Part shown: piece after piece, positions 1 to 6,319 of the stretch
Numbering within the stretch: the first letter of the stretch is position 1
How the letters are laid out: each line of letters opens with the position of its first letter
NCBI GenBank assembly: GCA_963665705.1
Contig: OY762448.1
Location: forward strand, 5,828,001 to 5,892,000
Length of the DNA stretch: 64,000 bases
Origin: Saccharicrinis sp963665705
GTDB taxonomy: Bacteria > Bacteroidota > Bacteroidia > Bacteroidales > Marinilabiliaceae
Direction: 5' to 3'
Position numbers and translations under genes: made by a program
Notes under the pieces: generated by a model
Told to the model about the DNA's origin: nothing
Database searches by the model: none
The model's input: only the letters and a program-made list of their open reading frames with translations

Positions 1-628
1 TTACACATGCTATTGTTTTTACAATAGATGAAATAGTTCCTATATCGTGTGTTACTAAAAGAATAGCCATTTTATGATTTAGTTCTTTAAGGTGTTGATA
101 TAGCTCTCTCTCAAAATTCTTGTCAACAAAGGTATTTGGTTCATCTAATATGAGTAATTCAGGATTGTTTATGATAGCCCTGCATAAATATACCCTTTGC
201 ATCTGTCCTCCTGATAATTTTGAAATAGGATTGTTTATGTATTTTTCCAATCCCATTTTTGTTAGTAAACCAGTTGCCAGTGTTTTATCTTCCTTTGTGA
301 AGCGTTTAAAAATATTTCCATTCATCAATCCAGCTAAAACTACATCTAGTACCTTAATAGGGAAGTCTTTGTCTATAATATTTGTTTGAGGAAGGTATCC
401 TATTTTTATTTTTTTACTTGTTTTGTTTTTATAGATTACCTTACCTTTCGTAGGTTTTAGTATACCAAGAATAACTTTAAGTAGTGTTGATTTTCCACCC
501 CCATTGGGTCCAATTATTCCAATAAAATCATTGTTGTTAACAGTGAAATTTATGTTTTTAAGAATAATTTTGTCAGGTGTATATCCTGCAAATACATTCT
601 TAATTTCAATTATTGGCGAATTGTCCAT
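1..628 (-). CDS. Metal (zinc/manganese-type) ABC transporter ATP-binding protein, 3' end beyond window
   Basis: Reading the minus strand gives an open frame of 209 codons that runs off the window edge. It shows an ABC ATPase: Walker A GPNGGGKST at residues 40-48, signature LSGGQMQRV, Walker B LLILDEP, and the H-loop VTHD. The protein should energise uptake of a divalent metal at the inner membrane. The gene follows a ZnuA/TroA-like binding protein with 29 nt between, which sets the likely substrate class; the permease is presumably further along the operon outside the window. I chose ATG at 628. An in-frame GTG lies 7 codons upstream (647-649), still downstream of the preceding stop. The family assignment is firm; zinc rather than manganese or iron is inferred from the Fur-family gene at the head of the operon. 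Confidence 0.9.
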   Translation of the reverse strand, partial: MDNSPIIEIKNVFAGYTPDKIILKNINFTVNNNDFIGIIGPNGGGKSTLLKVILGILKPTKGKVIYKNKTSKKIKIGYLPQTNIIDKDFPIKVLDVVLAGLMNGNIFKRFTKEDKTLATGLLTKMGLEKYINNPISKLSGGQMQRVYLCRAIINNPELLILDEPNTFVDKNFERELYQHLKELNHKMAILLVTHDIGTISSIVKTIACV

Positions 629-657
629 TGCTTTAATATCTGTGTTCACTAAAATTA

Positions 658-1524
658 TTATAGGGTATTCTTTAGTTTCTCTAAAAGGCTTTTCATTTCA
701 GTTTCATAGTCTTCGCTGAGAGGAGAGACTTCAATTATATCAATGTCTAACTCTTTTGAAATGATTTCAGCATTTCGTTTATCAAATTCTTTTTGTACAA
801 ATATAGCTTTAATGTTTTCTGATTTTGCCTTTTGTATGATTTCTTTGATCCACTTCACACTTGGTTCTTTTCCGTTGTGTTCAATTGATGTTTGAATAAT
901 ATTATAGTCTCTTGCAAGGTAAGTATACGCTGGATGGAAGATTAGGAAACCTTTGTTTTTATAACTATTTAATGTATATGTGTATACTGAATCTATATTT
1001 TTGAGGTTATTTTCAAGATTCTTGTAGTTCAATTCAATACTATCTCTAAACTGTGGATAGTTATTTACTAAAATTTCTTTAGTGTTTACTAATACTTGAA
1101 TCATGGTTTTGGGGGATGTCCATATATGAGGTTCAATACCTCCTTCGTGAACATGATCTCCATGTATATAATCCTCTCCATGAATAAAATCAATTCCTTT
1201 TGATGAATTCTCAATTATTAAGTTGTTGTTTAATTCTTTAAAACGGTCAATCCATGCATTTTCAAATCCTATATTGCCAATCTGTATATATAAAGATGCG
1301 TCGCTAATATCTTTAATTTGTCCCGGAGTAGGTGCGTAAGTTGCCGGACTATTCCCTTTAGTAATCATTGTGGTTATTTCAAAATTGTCAGGAACTAATT
1401 GCGAAACCATATGATTTTGTGGTAAAATACTAACAATAATATGATTTTTATTTTCTTGTTTATGGGCACAGGAAGATATTGTTAAGAACGAAATGGTTAT
1501 AGTGTATAGTATTAATTTATTCAT
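658..1524 (-). CDS. Metal ABC transporter substrate-binding lipoprotein (ZnuA/TroA family)
   Basis: 288-residue cluster A-I solute-binding protein that would capture Zn(II) or Mn(II) outside the inner membrane and deliver it to the ABC permease. The N-terminus is a lipoprotein signal with lipobox ISSC (Cys19). A His/Asp-rich loop lies at residues 115-126, followed by the ligand-bearing motif EPHIWTSP (His133) and a later FHPAY (His near 198), both expected metal ligands. The position where many homologues carry the first His reads SPATYAPTP, so that ligand seems absent or replaced; I recall similar sequences in Bacteroidota homologues. The gene lies between the Fur-type regulator (29 nt upstream) and the ATPase (29 nt downstream), forming one operon. 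The histidine loop favours zinc. Confidence 0.9.
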   Translation of the reverse strand: MNKLILYTITISFLTISSCAHKQENKNHIIVSILPQNHMVSQLVPDNFEITTMITKGNSPATYAPTPGQIKDISDASLYIQIGNIGFENAWIDRFKELNNNLIIENSSKGIDFIHGEDYIHGDHVHEGGIEPHIWTSPKTMIQVLVNTKEILVNNYPQFRDSIELNYKNLENNLKNIDSVYTYTLNSYKNKGFLIFHPAYTYLARDYNIIQTSIEHNGKEPSVKWIKEIIQKAKSENIKAIFVQKEFDKRNAEIISKELDIDIIEVSPLSEDYETEMKSLLEKLKNTL

Positions 1525-1553
1525 TATTAAAAGTTTAATATAGTGTTTTGTGA

Positions 1554-1973
1554 CTAATCTTTGTTTTTATTGCATAATATGCAAATCCCCTCTATAATAA
1601 CGTTTGTTGTAGATTGAATATAACCACCAGGTAAAGGTTTTGTTTCATACTTATAGTTATGTAAGCATATTACTTTATCACATACGCTGCAATGAAAGTG
1701 CGCATGATCACTTTCTTCGTAGGATTTAGAACTGATTCCGATGAAGTTATAGCATGTTATATATTCATTGATTTCTATCTTATGAATAATTTTTTTCTCA
1801 ACTAAAGTTTTTAGTGTTCTATACAGAGTGACTCTGTCAATCTTTGAGTCCCATTTTTTTTCTATTTCCTTAGCCTGCATTGGCTGTGGACTATTAGCAA
1901 GTATTTCTAAGAGATGAATTCTGGTTGAGGTTGCTTTGATTTGATTGTTATTTAGTAGTGTGTAAAAATTCAT
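1554..1973 (-). CDS. Fur-family transcriptional regulator, probably Zur-like
   Basis: 139-residue Fur-family repressor. An N-terminal winged helix (about residues 1-80, with RVTLYRTLKTL as the recognition region) is followed by the HAHFHCSVC metal-binding segment and a second C-x2-C (CILC) near the C-terminus; together these form the usual structural zinc site. It heads an operon with a metal ABC transporter binding protein and ATPase, so the natural reading is metal-responsive autorepression of an uptake operon. The promoter immediately upstream overlaps a perfect 7-1-7 inverted repeat of the Fur-box type. Whether it responds to zinc, iron, manganese or peroxide cannot be read from sequence; context favours zinc. 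Confidence 0.85.
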   Translation of the reverse strand: MNFYTLLNNNQIKATSTRIHLLEILANSPQPMQAKEIEKKWDSKIDRVTLYRTLKTLVEKKIIHKIEINEYITCYNFIGISSKSYEESDHAHFHCSVCDKVICLHNYKYETKPLPGGYIQSTTNVIIEGICILCNKNKD

Positions 1974-1988
1974 TACCTAGTTTTGTTA

Positions 1989-2029
1989 CAAAAATACTGT
2001 TTGTTTCATTTTGATGCAACAATGTTGCA
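1989..2029 (-). promoter_or_regulatory. Promoter of the metal-uptake operon with overlapping Fur-family operator
   Basis: On the minus strand a perfect Bacteroidota -7 element, TATTTTTG (1996-1989), is preceded by a TTG -33 element at 2019-2017 with exactly 20 nt between. That TTG lies inside the perfect 15-bp palindrome TGCAACA-A-TGTTGCA (2015-2029), a 7-1-7 architecture typical of Fur/Zur/PerR boxes. A repressor bound there would occlude the -33 contact. Predicted transcription start is about 1982, so the leader is short. The divergent gene at 2135 could also be affected. Confidence 0.7.
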
Positions 2030-2134
2030 ATATATAGGCTATAAAATAGGTAGGAAAAAATTTGTATGAGAATTAAACTATAATAAATATTAAGGGTTTA
2101 TAGAGTAATATTAATACATATTAAAATAGTAGAG

Positions 2135-2581
2135 ATGAAAAATGTTGTATGTCCAATTTCCGGAGAAAAGGTTTTAGTAAATATACCTAGAATAACCGCG
2201 TTATTGGTTTTAAGTTTTATGGGTCTGTACTTGTTGAGTAATCAGGCTCTCATTGTAGGTATTTTGATTGTTGACTTTTTTATACGAGGTTTTCTAAAAA
2301 CAAAATTTAGTCCTTTAGCTTTTATTGCAAAAAACGTACACGGCTTATTTTTATGGGGGAATGAAAAAAGTGTTAATAAAGCACCTAAAATATTTGCTGC
2401 CCGTTTAGGTTTTGTATTTACTTCTTTAATTTTAGTATTGCATGTGGTTGGATTGCATCATATGGGTGTAGTTGTTTCTGGGTTGCTAGTTTTATTTGCC
2501 GGATTGGAGTGTATTATTAATTTTTGTGTTGGATGTTGGGTATTTACATTATTTGTACATCCTTTTTATTCTAAAAATTAA
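2135..2581 (+). CDS. DUF4395 family membrane protein
   Basis: 148-residue integral membrane protein matching my memory of the DUF4395 family. It has an N-terminal CPISGEKV-type Cys-containing segment with a conserved Arg soon after, two hydrophobic helices (about 18-50), a charged middle, and two further helices ending in the diagnostic FCVGCWVFTLF motif near residues 129-139. The function of the family is unknown; members sit near redox and metal genes in some genomes. The start ATG is preceded by an AT-rich leader with no Shine-Dalgarno. The 3' end overlaps the convergent LytTR gene by 4 bp (2578-2581), so both stop codons lie in the same few bases. Confidence 0.8.
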   Translation: MKNVVCPISGEKVLVNIPRITALLVLSFMGLYLLSNQALIVGILIVDFFIRGFLKTKFSPLAFIAKNVHGLFLWGNEKSVNKAPKIFAARLGFVFTSLILVLHVVGLHHMGVVVSGLLVLFAGLECIINFCVGCWVFTLFVHPFYSKN

Positions 2582-3435
2582 TTTTTTTCAAATAATTGGA
2601 AGACTTCCTTTATATATGTTTTTGATACAGGAACTTCAATAGGTGGATTTGTTTCTATTTCTAAAATATGTCCACCTCTTTCTCGGCGTATAACCTTAAT
2701 TTTATCAAAATTTACCATATAAGATCTATGGCATCTTGTTATTGGATGATTTATAAATCTTTGTTCCAGGTTTTTAATAGTATTACGTAAAAGGAATTTA
2801 TTGATGTCATTATTTTTATTGTAGTAAATAGTAACATAATTATCAGCTCCTTTAATATATAAGATGTCATCCATCTTTATGGATATTCTCATAGTTCCTT
2901 TTTCATCTAAAAAAGGTATCATTGAATTAGCGCTAAATTCTATCTTTTCTTCAGATTCGATTAATTCCTTAATTTTATGGTTTTTGTCAAGCCAAGAAAA
3001 ATATAACCAGAGAACTGCATAGGGTAATAGTAGTACTAAAGCAGTGTTTTGAACAGAAGCTTTAAATACTTCTAAATATGTTCTGCTATCGTCCTTAATA
3101 AATACAGATTCATATATGGTGAAAAATAGAGCCATAAAAAACACCTCTAACCCAATAATTACCAGGAATGCCCATAATTTGGTTCTTACCTTCGTTTTGT
3201 TATAGTGATATAATATAACTCTGGAAATAACTGCGACTAAAACCCCTGTTAATATGATTAAACTGGAGTAGAAAAACAACTCTTGGGATTTTAGCGATAG
3301 TCCAAACCAATTACGAACATCAAAAGGAGAGTAGAGATTGATAAATAATAAAGCAAAACCAGCAGTAAAGAGAACAAGTTTTGTGCTGTTCTTTTTAGAT
3401 ACTAAATATGCTGGTATAAACTGGTTTAAATTCAT
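2578..3435 (-). CDS. Membrane-anchored LytTR-family transcriptional regulator
   Basis: 285 residues. The N-terminal half carries about four transmembrane helices (roughly 18-36, 50-74, 84-110, 124-148). After a charged linker, residues about 180-285 form a LytTR DNA-binding domain, seen from DDILYIKGADNYVTIYY, the LRNTIKNLEQRF helix and FHRSYMVN-like CHRSYMVNFDKI. There is no receiver domain, so it is not a classical response regulator; the membrane part may sense a signal directly. A LytS-type histidine kinase is encoded at 13519 but not adjacent, so pairing is speculative. Its gene converges on the DUF4395 gene with a 4-bp overlap. Confidence 0.85.
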   Translation of the reverse strand: MNLNQFIPAYLVSKKNSTKLVLFTAGFALLFINLYSPFDVRNWFGLSLKSQELFFYSSLIILTGVLVAVISRVILYHYNKTKVRTKLWAFLVIIGLEVFFMALFFTIYESVFIKDDSRTYLEVFKASVQNTALVLLLPYAVLWLYFSWLDKNHKIKELIESEEKIEFSANSMIPFLDEKGTMRISIKMDDILYIKGADNYVTIYYNKNNDINKFLLRNTIKNLEQRFINHPITRCHRSYMVNFDKIKVIRRERGGHILEIETNPPIEVPVSKTYIKEVFQLFEKN

Positions 3436-3757
3436 ATTGCTACGAAAGTAATTATAAATTTAATGACGAGTGAAGTTTTAAGAATAAAAAAATTAAAAAA
3501 AATGTTTGAAATTGATGTGTAAATTATATCCCTCATATGTGTTATTCACCCCAAAATATCCATTTTAAAACCAATGCAGAGGGTGTAACACCATTTTGTT
3601 GGAGAAGTCTCAATTGTTTTGTTGGTTTGTATCGCAAGAAAATAAAACGCTTGCTTTTTGTTGTTAAATGAACCTTATGAAGGTGAATTAAATAATGAGA
3701 ATGATTTAAAAAAATAAGTAACTACTATTTTTTTACCCTTTTCGATTTTGCTAGTGC
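3436..3757. other. Non-coding region upstream of the LytTR gene
   Basis: About 320 bp without a convincing reading frame. It should contain the promoter of the minus-strand LytTR gene, but I could not place a clear TAnnTTTG box. A short palindrome GGTGT-A-ACACC lies near 3578-3588. Nothing else is supported. Confidence 0.4.
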
Positions 3758-3796
3758 AAAAAAAGCTGTTGCCAAAACGTTGGAACAGCTTTTTTT
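3758..3796. terminator. Strong bidirectional intrinsic terminator
   Basis: A 13-bp perfect stem (AAAAAAAGCTGTT at 3758-3770 with its complement at 3784-3796) is topped by a CCAA/TTGG extension and an AACG loop. A/T runs flank both sides, so it can act on either strand. It lies about 107 nt past the stop of the ybaK-like gene on the minus strand. Confidence 0.85.
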
Positions 3797-3804
3797 ATTT
3801 TATT

Positions 3805-3894
3805 TCAAAAAAAGGAAGTTTTGAGTATGGTTCAACAAATATTAATATCAATTATCATGCGAATTAAGCTCCCTCTTAGACACAAAACTTCCTT
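3805..3894 (-). terminator. Long-loop inverted repeat ending in a U-tract, just after the ybaK-like stop codon
   Basis: On the minus strand AAGGAAGTTTTG (3894-3883) starts 8 nt after the ybaK-like stop, and its perfect complement (3823-3812) lies 59 nt further on, directly followed by a run of T (about 3812-3807). It looks like a terminator with an oversized loop, or the ends of a small structured RNA. A conventional terminator follows at 3758-3796. A similar layout occurs at 18568-18713. Confidence 0.5.
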
Positions 3895-3902
3895 AAGCGA
3901 AA

Positions 3903-4376
3903 TTAGTACTGAGCATGGTATGCTAATTTCATAACAATTGGTTGTGCCAACCTTTCAAAATCAGCATACTTCATTTGAATAAGTAAGCTGTGAGTTCCTG
4001 CATTAAAAGCAATAAAAACATCTTCTTTTAATGCTTCAGCAACATATACAGGCATGTCGTATAGGTTCCCAAAAGGTGGCATAGCTCCAACTTCACAGTT
4101 TTTAAATAAGTCTTTAAATTCCATTTCTGTTGCTAATCGAATTGTTTTAGCTCCAGTGGCCATTTTTAATAATCCCATGTCAATTTGCATATCTCCAGGA
4201 AGTACAACCATACACATCTGGTTGTCAATTTTCATAATGACAGTTTTAGCTATTTCTTTTCCTGAAATATGTGCATCAGCAGCGGTTCTTTGAGCAGTAT
4301 ATGTTTTGTGATGCACGATTTTGTTGAATGAAACATCTTGACTTCTAAGATAAGTTTCTAGTTTAGATAATGGCAT
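3903..4376 (-). CDS. YbaK/EbsC-family aminoacyl-tRNA deacylase
   Basis: 157-residue YbaK/prolyl-tRNA editing-domain protein that would hydrolyse mischarged tRNAs (Cys- or Ala-tRNA(Pro) type) in trans. Visible family features are the GKEIAKTVIMKID segment with the conserved lysine (about 48), the glycine-rich CEVGAMPPFGN loop (about 95-104) and the C-terminal FNAGTHSLLIQMKYADF segment. It is a single-domain protein of normal length. Unusually for this genome, it has a strong Shine-Dalgarno AGGAGG seven nucleotides before the ATG, and an AT-rich palindrome AACTTATAAGTT at 4406-4417 in the upstream region. The exact tRNA substrate cannot be told from sequence. Confidence 0.88.
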   Translation of the reverse strand: MPLSKLETYLRSQDVSFNKIVHHKTYTAQRTAADAHISGKEIAKTVIMKIDNQMCMVVLPGDMQIDMGLLKMATGAKTIRLATEMEFKDLFKNCEVGAMPPFGNLYDMPVYVAEALKEDVFIAFNAGTHSLLIQMKYADFERLAQPIVMKLAYHAQY

Positions 4377-4383
4377 AATAATT

Positions 4384-4389
4384 CCTCCT
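4384..4389 (-). promoter_or_regulatory. Unusually strong Shine-Dalgarno sequence for the ybaK-like gene
   Basis: AGGAGG on the minus strand with 7 nt to the ATG at 4376. Most starts in this window are preceded only by A/T-rich sequence, as is normal in Bacteroidota, so this perfect site stands out. Confidence 0.7.
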
Positions 4390-4516
4390 ATTATTAATTA
4401 TTAAGAACTTATAAGTTAATAATTTTCATATGCAATGTAAAGAGGAATTGAAATTATTGTAGTTGTATTTTGAGTGGTTTTATAGGCAGTTGACTATTTT
4501 ATTGAGTATAAACTAT

Positions 4517-4550
4517 AAAAGCTTTCATGTGTAATGAAAGCTTTTTGTTT
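4517..4550. terminator. Intrinsic terminator, probably the original terminator of the pyrophosphatase gene
   Basis: A 12-bp perfect stem, AAAAGCTTTCAT (4517-4528) with its complement (4534-4545), encloses a GTGTA loop and has T-rich flanks. If the insertion sequence and one target copy are removed, this hairpin falls about 30 nt past the stop codon of the minus-strand pyrophosphatase gene. The IS now separates gene and terminator. Confidence 0.75.
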
Positions 4551-4573
4551 TCTAGAAATTATTAATATTTGAT

Positions 4574-4581
4574 TAAATATT
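4574..4581 (+). repeat. Left 8-bp target-site duplication of the IS1595-type element
   Basis: TAAATATT directly abuts the left terminal repeat at 4582 and is identical to 5542-5549 on the right. Eight bases is the duplication length expected for the IS1595 family. Confidence 0.85.
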
Positions 4582-4603
4582 TAGAGGTCAGTAGATAATT
4601 ACT

Positions 4604-4611
4604 TATATTTG
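4604..4611 (+). promoter_or_regulatory. -7 element of the transposase promoter
   Basis: TATATTTG matches TAnnTTTG and lies 23 nt before the transposase ATG. A -33 element at normal spacing would fall on the IS left boundary near 4581-4584, so flanking sequence may contribute to promoter strength. Confidence 0.55.
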
Positions 4612-4634
4612 CCACCAGTAAAAATAAGGGATAC

Positions 4635-5528
4635 ATGGAATTATTCAAAGGACAAAATGCTCTAGAGTTTGCTGATCGTTTCCATACGGATGATGATTGC
4701 CTGGAATATTTGGCCAACATTAAGTGGCACCAAGGTTTTAAGTGCGTTAAATGTGGGCATCAAGGCTACCAGCAGCGCAAGCATCACGGAAGAATCTGCA
4801 ACAAGTGTGCTCATATTGAGTCAGCTACCGCTAACACACTCTTTCACAAAGTGAAATTTGGAGTACGCAAAGCCTTTTACATTTGCTTTGAGATGTCAAC
4901 CTCAACCAAGAGTTTGTCTGCAAGCTATATGTCAGAACGTATTGGAGTGACTGAAAAAACAGCACGACTGTTCATGCATAAAGTTAGGGAAGCGATGCAA
5001 TCAAGCGGAAACAACCCGATGGATGGAAATGTACATATCGACGAGTTTGTGGTAGGAGGCAAAGAAGAAGGTAAGGTTGGTCGCAGTTACCACAGCAAGA
5101 AAAAGAAAGCGGTATGTGCTGTTGAGCTTACCGATGATGGGAAAGTAAAACGTATGTACTCGATGAAAATCAACAATTACTCATCGAAAGAACTTAAAAG
5201 GCTTTTTGATGCTCATATATCCCAAGATGCCAGTGTGACCACTGATTGTTGGAGAGGTTATCGCCCTTTGATGAAGGATTACAACATAGAACAGATTGAA
5301 AGCATGGGAGGCATGAATTTTAAAGCCTTACATACAATGATACACCAAGTGAAGTCGTGGATTAGAACAACCTATTCTTGGGTTAGCGAATGGCATATAG
5401 ATAAATATTTTAATGAGTTTTGCTACAGGATTAACCGATCACAAATGAAAGATAACATCTTTAACAACTTAATGTACCGTATGGTGGAAGCTGACAAAAT
5501 TAATCAGAAAGATTTAGTAGGTGCTTAA
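4635..5528 (+). CDS. IS1595-family transposase
   Basis: 297-residue transposase that would cut and insert its own element through an RNase H-fold DDE-type domain. The N-terminus has a zinc ribbon with two CxxC knuckles (FKCVKCGH near 36-42 and ICNKC near 55-59), typical of the family. A helix-turn-helix-like region follows (about 90-125). The catalytic part shows IDEFVVGGKEEGKVG (first Asp), VTTDCWRGY (second Asp), and WHIDKYFNEFCYRINR near the C-terminus, the conserved end of IS1595 transposases. The frame is complete and fits exactly between the terminal repeats; the stop codon almost touches the right repeat. Confidence 0.95.
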   Translation: MELFKGQNALEFADRFHTDDDCLEYLANIKWHQGFKCVKCGHQGYQQRKHHGRICNKCAHIESATANTLFHKVKFGVRKAFYICFEMSTSTKSLSASYMSERIGVTEKTARLFMHKVREAMQSSGNNPMDGNVHIDEFVVGGKEEGKVGRSYHSKKKKAVCAVELTDDGKVKRMYSMKINNYSSKELKRLFDAHISQDASVTTDCWRGYRPLMKDYNIEQIESMGGMNFKALHTMIHQVKSWIRTTYSWVSEWHIDKYFNEFCYRINRSQMKDNIFNNLMYRMVEADKINQKDLVGA

Positions 5529-5541
5529 CTACTGACCTCTA

Positions 5542-5549
5542 TAAATATT
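5542..5549 (+). repeat. Right 8-bp target-site duplication, overlapping the pyrophosphatase stop codon
   Basis: TAAATATT, identical to 4574-4581. Its last two bases (5548-5549) are two of the three bases of the minus-strand stop codon at 5550-5548, so the duplication preserved the stop. Confidence 0.85.
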
Positions 5550-6234
5550 AATAATTGGATAGTGCATTTCTTAAAGAATCAAATCTGGATTCGTAATCTT
5601 GCGCAGATAATTTAATGATATGTTTGGCCTCTTCAGCATTGTAAATATGGGTGATTTCACAATCTGCATTTAATCCTGGCATATCCTTATAAGTTAAAAA
5701 ATAGTGTTTTAATCTGTTTATAACCAGTTCTGGTAATTCGTCTATGTCTTTCATATCGCCATAAACAATGTCACCTTTTAAAACAGCAATTATTTTATCA
5801 TCAGCCTGATTGCCATCAAGCATTCTAAAACCTCCAATAGGTGTAGCAACAGCTAATATGTCTCCGTGAGGAACTTCTTTTTCTGTTAATACACAAATGT
5901 CAAGAGGATCCCCATCTCCTTCTATATCTTTTCTTCCTGATTTTTCAGAGCAAAATGCTCCTATTTTTGGACCGCAATAGGTTTGAGGGATAAATCCATA
6001 AAGGGCAGGAACTACATTAGAATATTTTTGAGGACGATCTATTTTCAGATATCCTGTTTCTTTATCTATTTCATATTTTATAGTGTCAGTAGGTACTACT
6101 TCTATAAAGCATGTAACTGTTTTGGGTGCTTCAGGTCCTATGTTAATACCGTGCCAAGGGTGTGATTTGTAACGTAAACCCATTAATCTCCCAATGGGAT
6201 CCATTAAACTGTTTGTCGTAAACTCGTCCGCCAT
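5548..6234 (-). CDS. ppa: Inorganic pyrophosphatase, family I
   Basis: 228-residue soluble pyrophosphatase that hydrolyses PPi to 2 Pi and so pulls biosynthetic reactions forward. The family I metal-binding signature DGDPLDICV is present near residues 105-113, with YGFIPQTYCG before it and the ADDKIIAV segment after it. The start is ATG at 6234 (MADEFTTN). An in-frame TTG lies at 6264, but it sits inside a perfect -7 promoter box (TACATTTG, 6269-6262), upstream of the expected transcription start. An IS1595 element is inserted at the stop codon, leaving the protein intact but separating it from its probable terminator at 4517-4550. Confidence 0.93.
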   Translation of the reverse strand: MADEFTTNSLMDPIGRLMGLRYKSHPWHGINIGPEAPKTVTCFIEVVPTDTIKYEIDKETGYLKIDRPQKYSNVVPALYGFIPQTYCGPKIGAFCSEKSGRKDIEGDGDPLDICVLTEKEVPHGDILAVATPIGGFRMLDGNQADDKIIAVLKGDIVYGDMKDIDELPELVINRLKHYFLTYKDMPGLNADCEITHIYNAEEAKHIIKLSAQDYESRFDSLRNALSNY

Positions 6235-6261
6235 AAAAAGTATAATATATTTTTGATTAAA

Positions 6262-6269
6262 CAAATGTA
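6262..6269 (-). promoter_or_regulatory. -7 element of the pyrophosphatase promoter
   Basis: On the minus strand TACATTTG matches TAnnTTTG; the transcript would start near 6255, 20 nt before the ATG at 6234. This decides the start codon of the gene. No convincing -33 element was found. Confidence 0.6.
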
Positions 6270-6319
6270 ATTACTTAATAAGGAAATGCGATAAACTTTT
6301 GTTTAAATACTGTTGTAAA

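Larger units (their letters stand above)
4582..5541 (+). mobile_element. Intact IS1595-family insertion sequence, 960 bp
   Basis: The element is bounded by perfect 13-bp inverted repeats, TAGAGGTCAGTAG at 4582-4594 and its complement at 5529-5541, with weaker similarity continuing a further 8 bp inward. It is flanked by identical 8-bp copies of TAAATATT. It carries one transposase gene and no passenger. A -7 box TATATTTG (4604-4611) just inside the left end should drive the transposase. Intact ends, perfect target duplications and an uninterrupted frame point to a recent, possibly active insertion. It went into the 3' end of the pyrophosphatase gene, between the stop codon and the terminator. 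Confidence 0.9.

Noticed and set aside
120..389. 89-codon plus-strand frame at the window start
   Set aside because: It is antisense to the clear ABC ATPase on the minus strand, with a poor composition.
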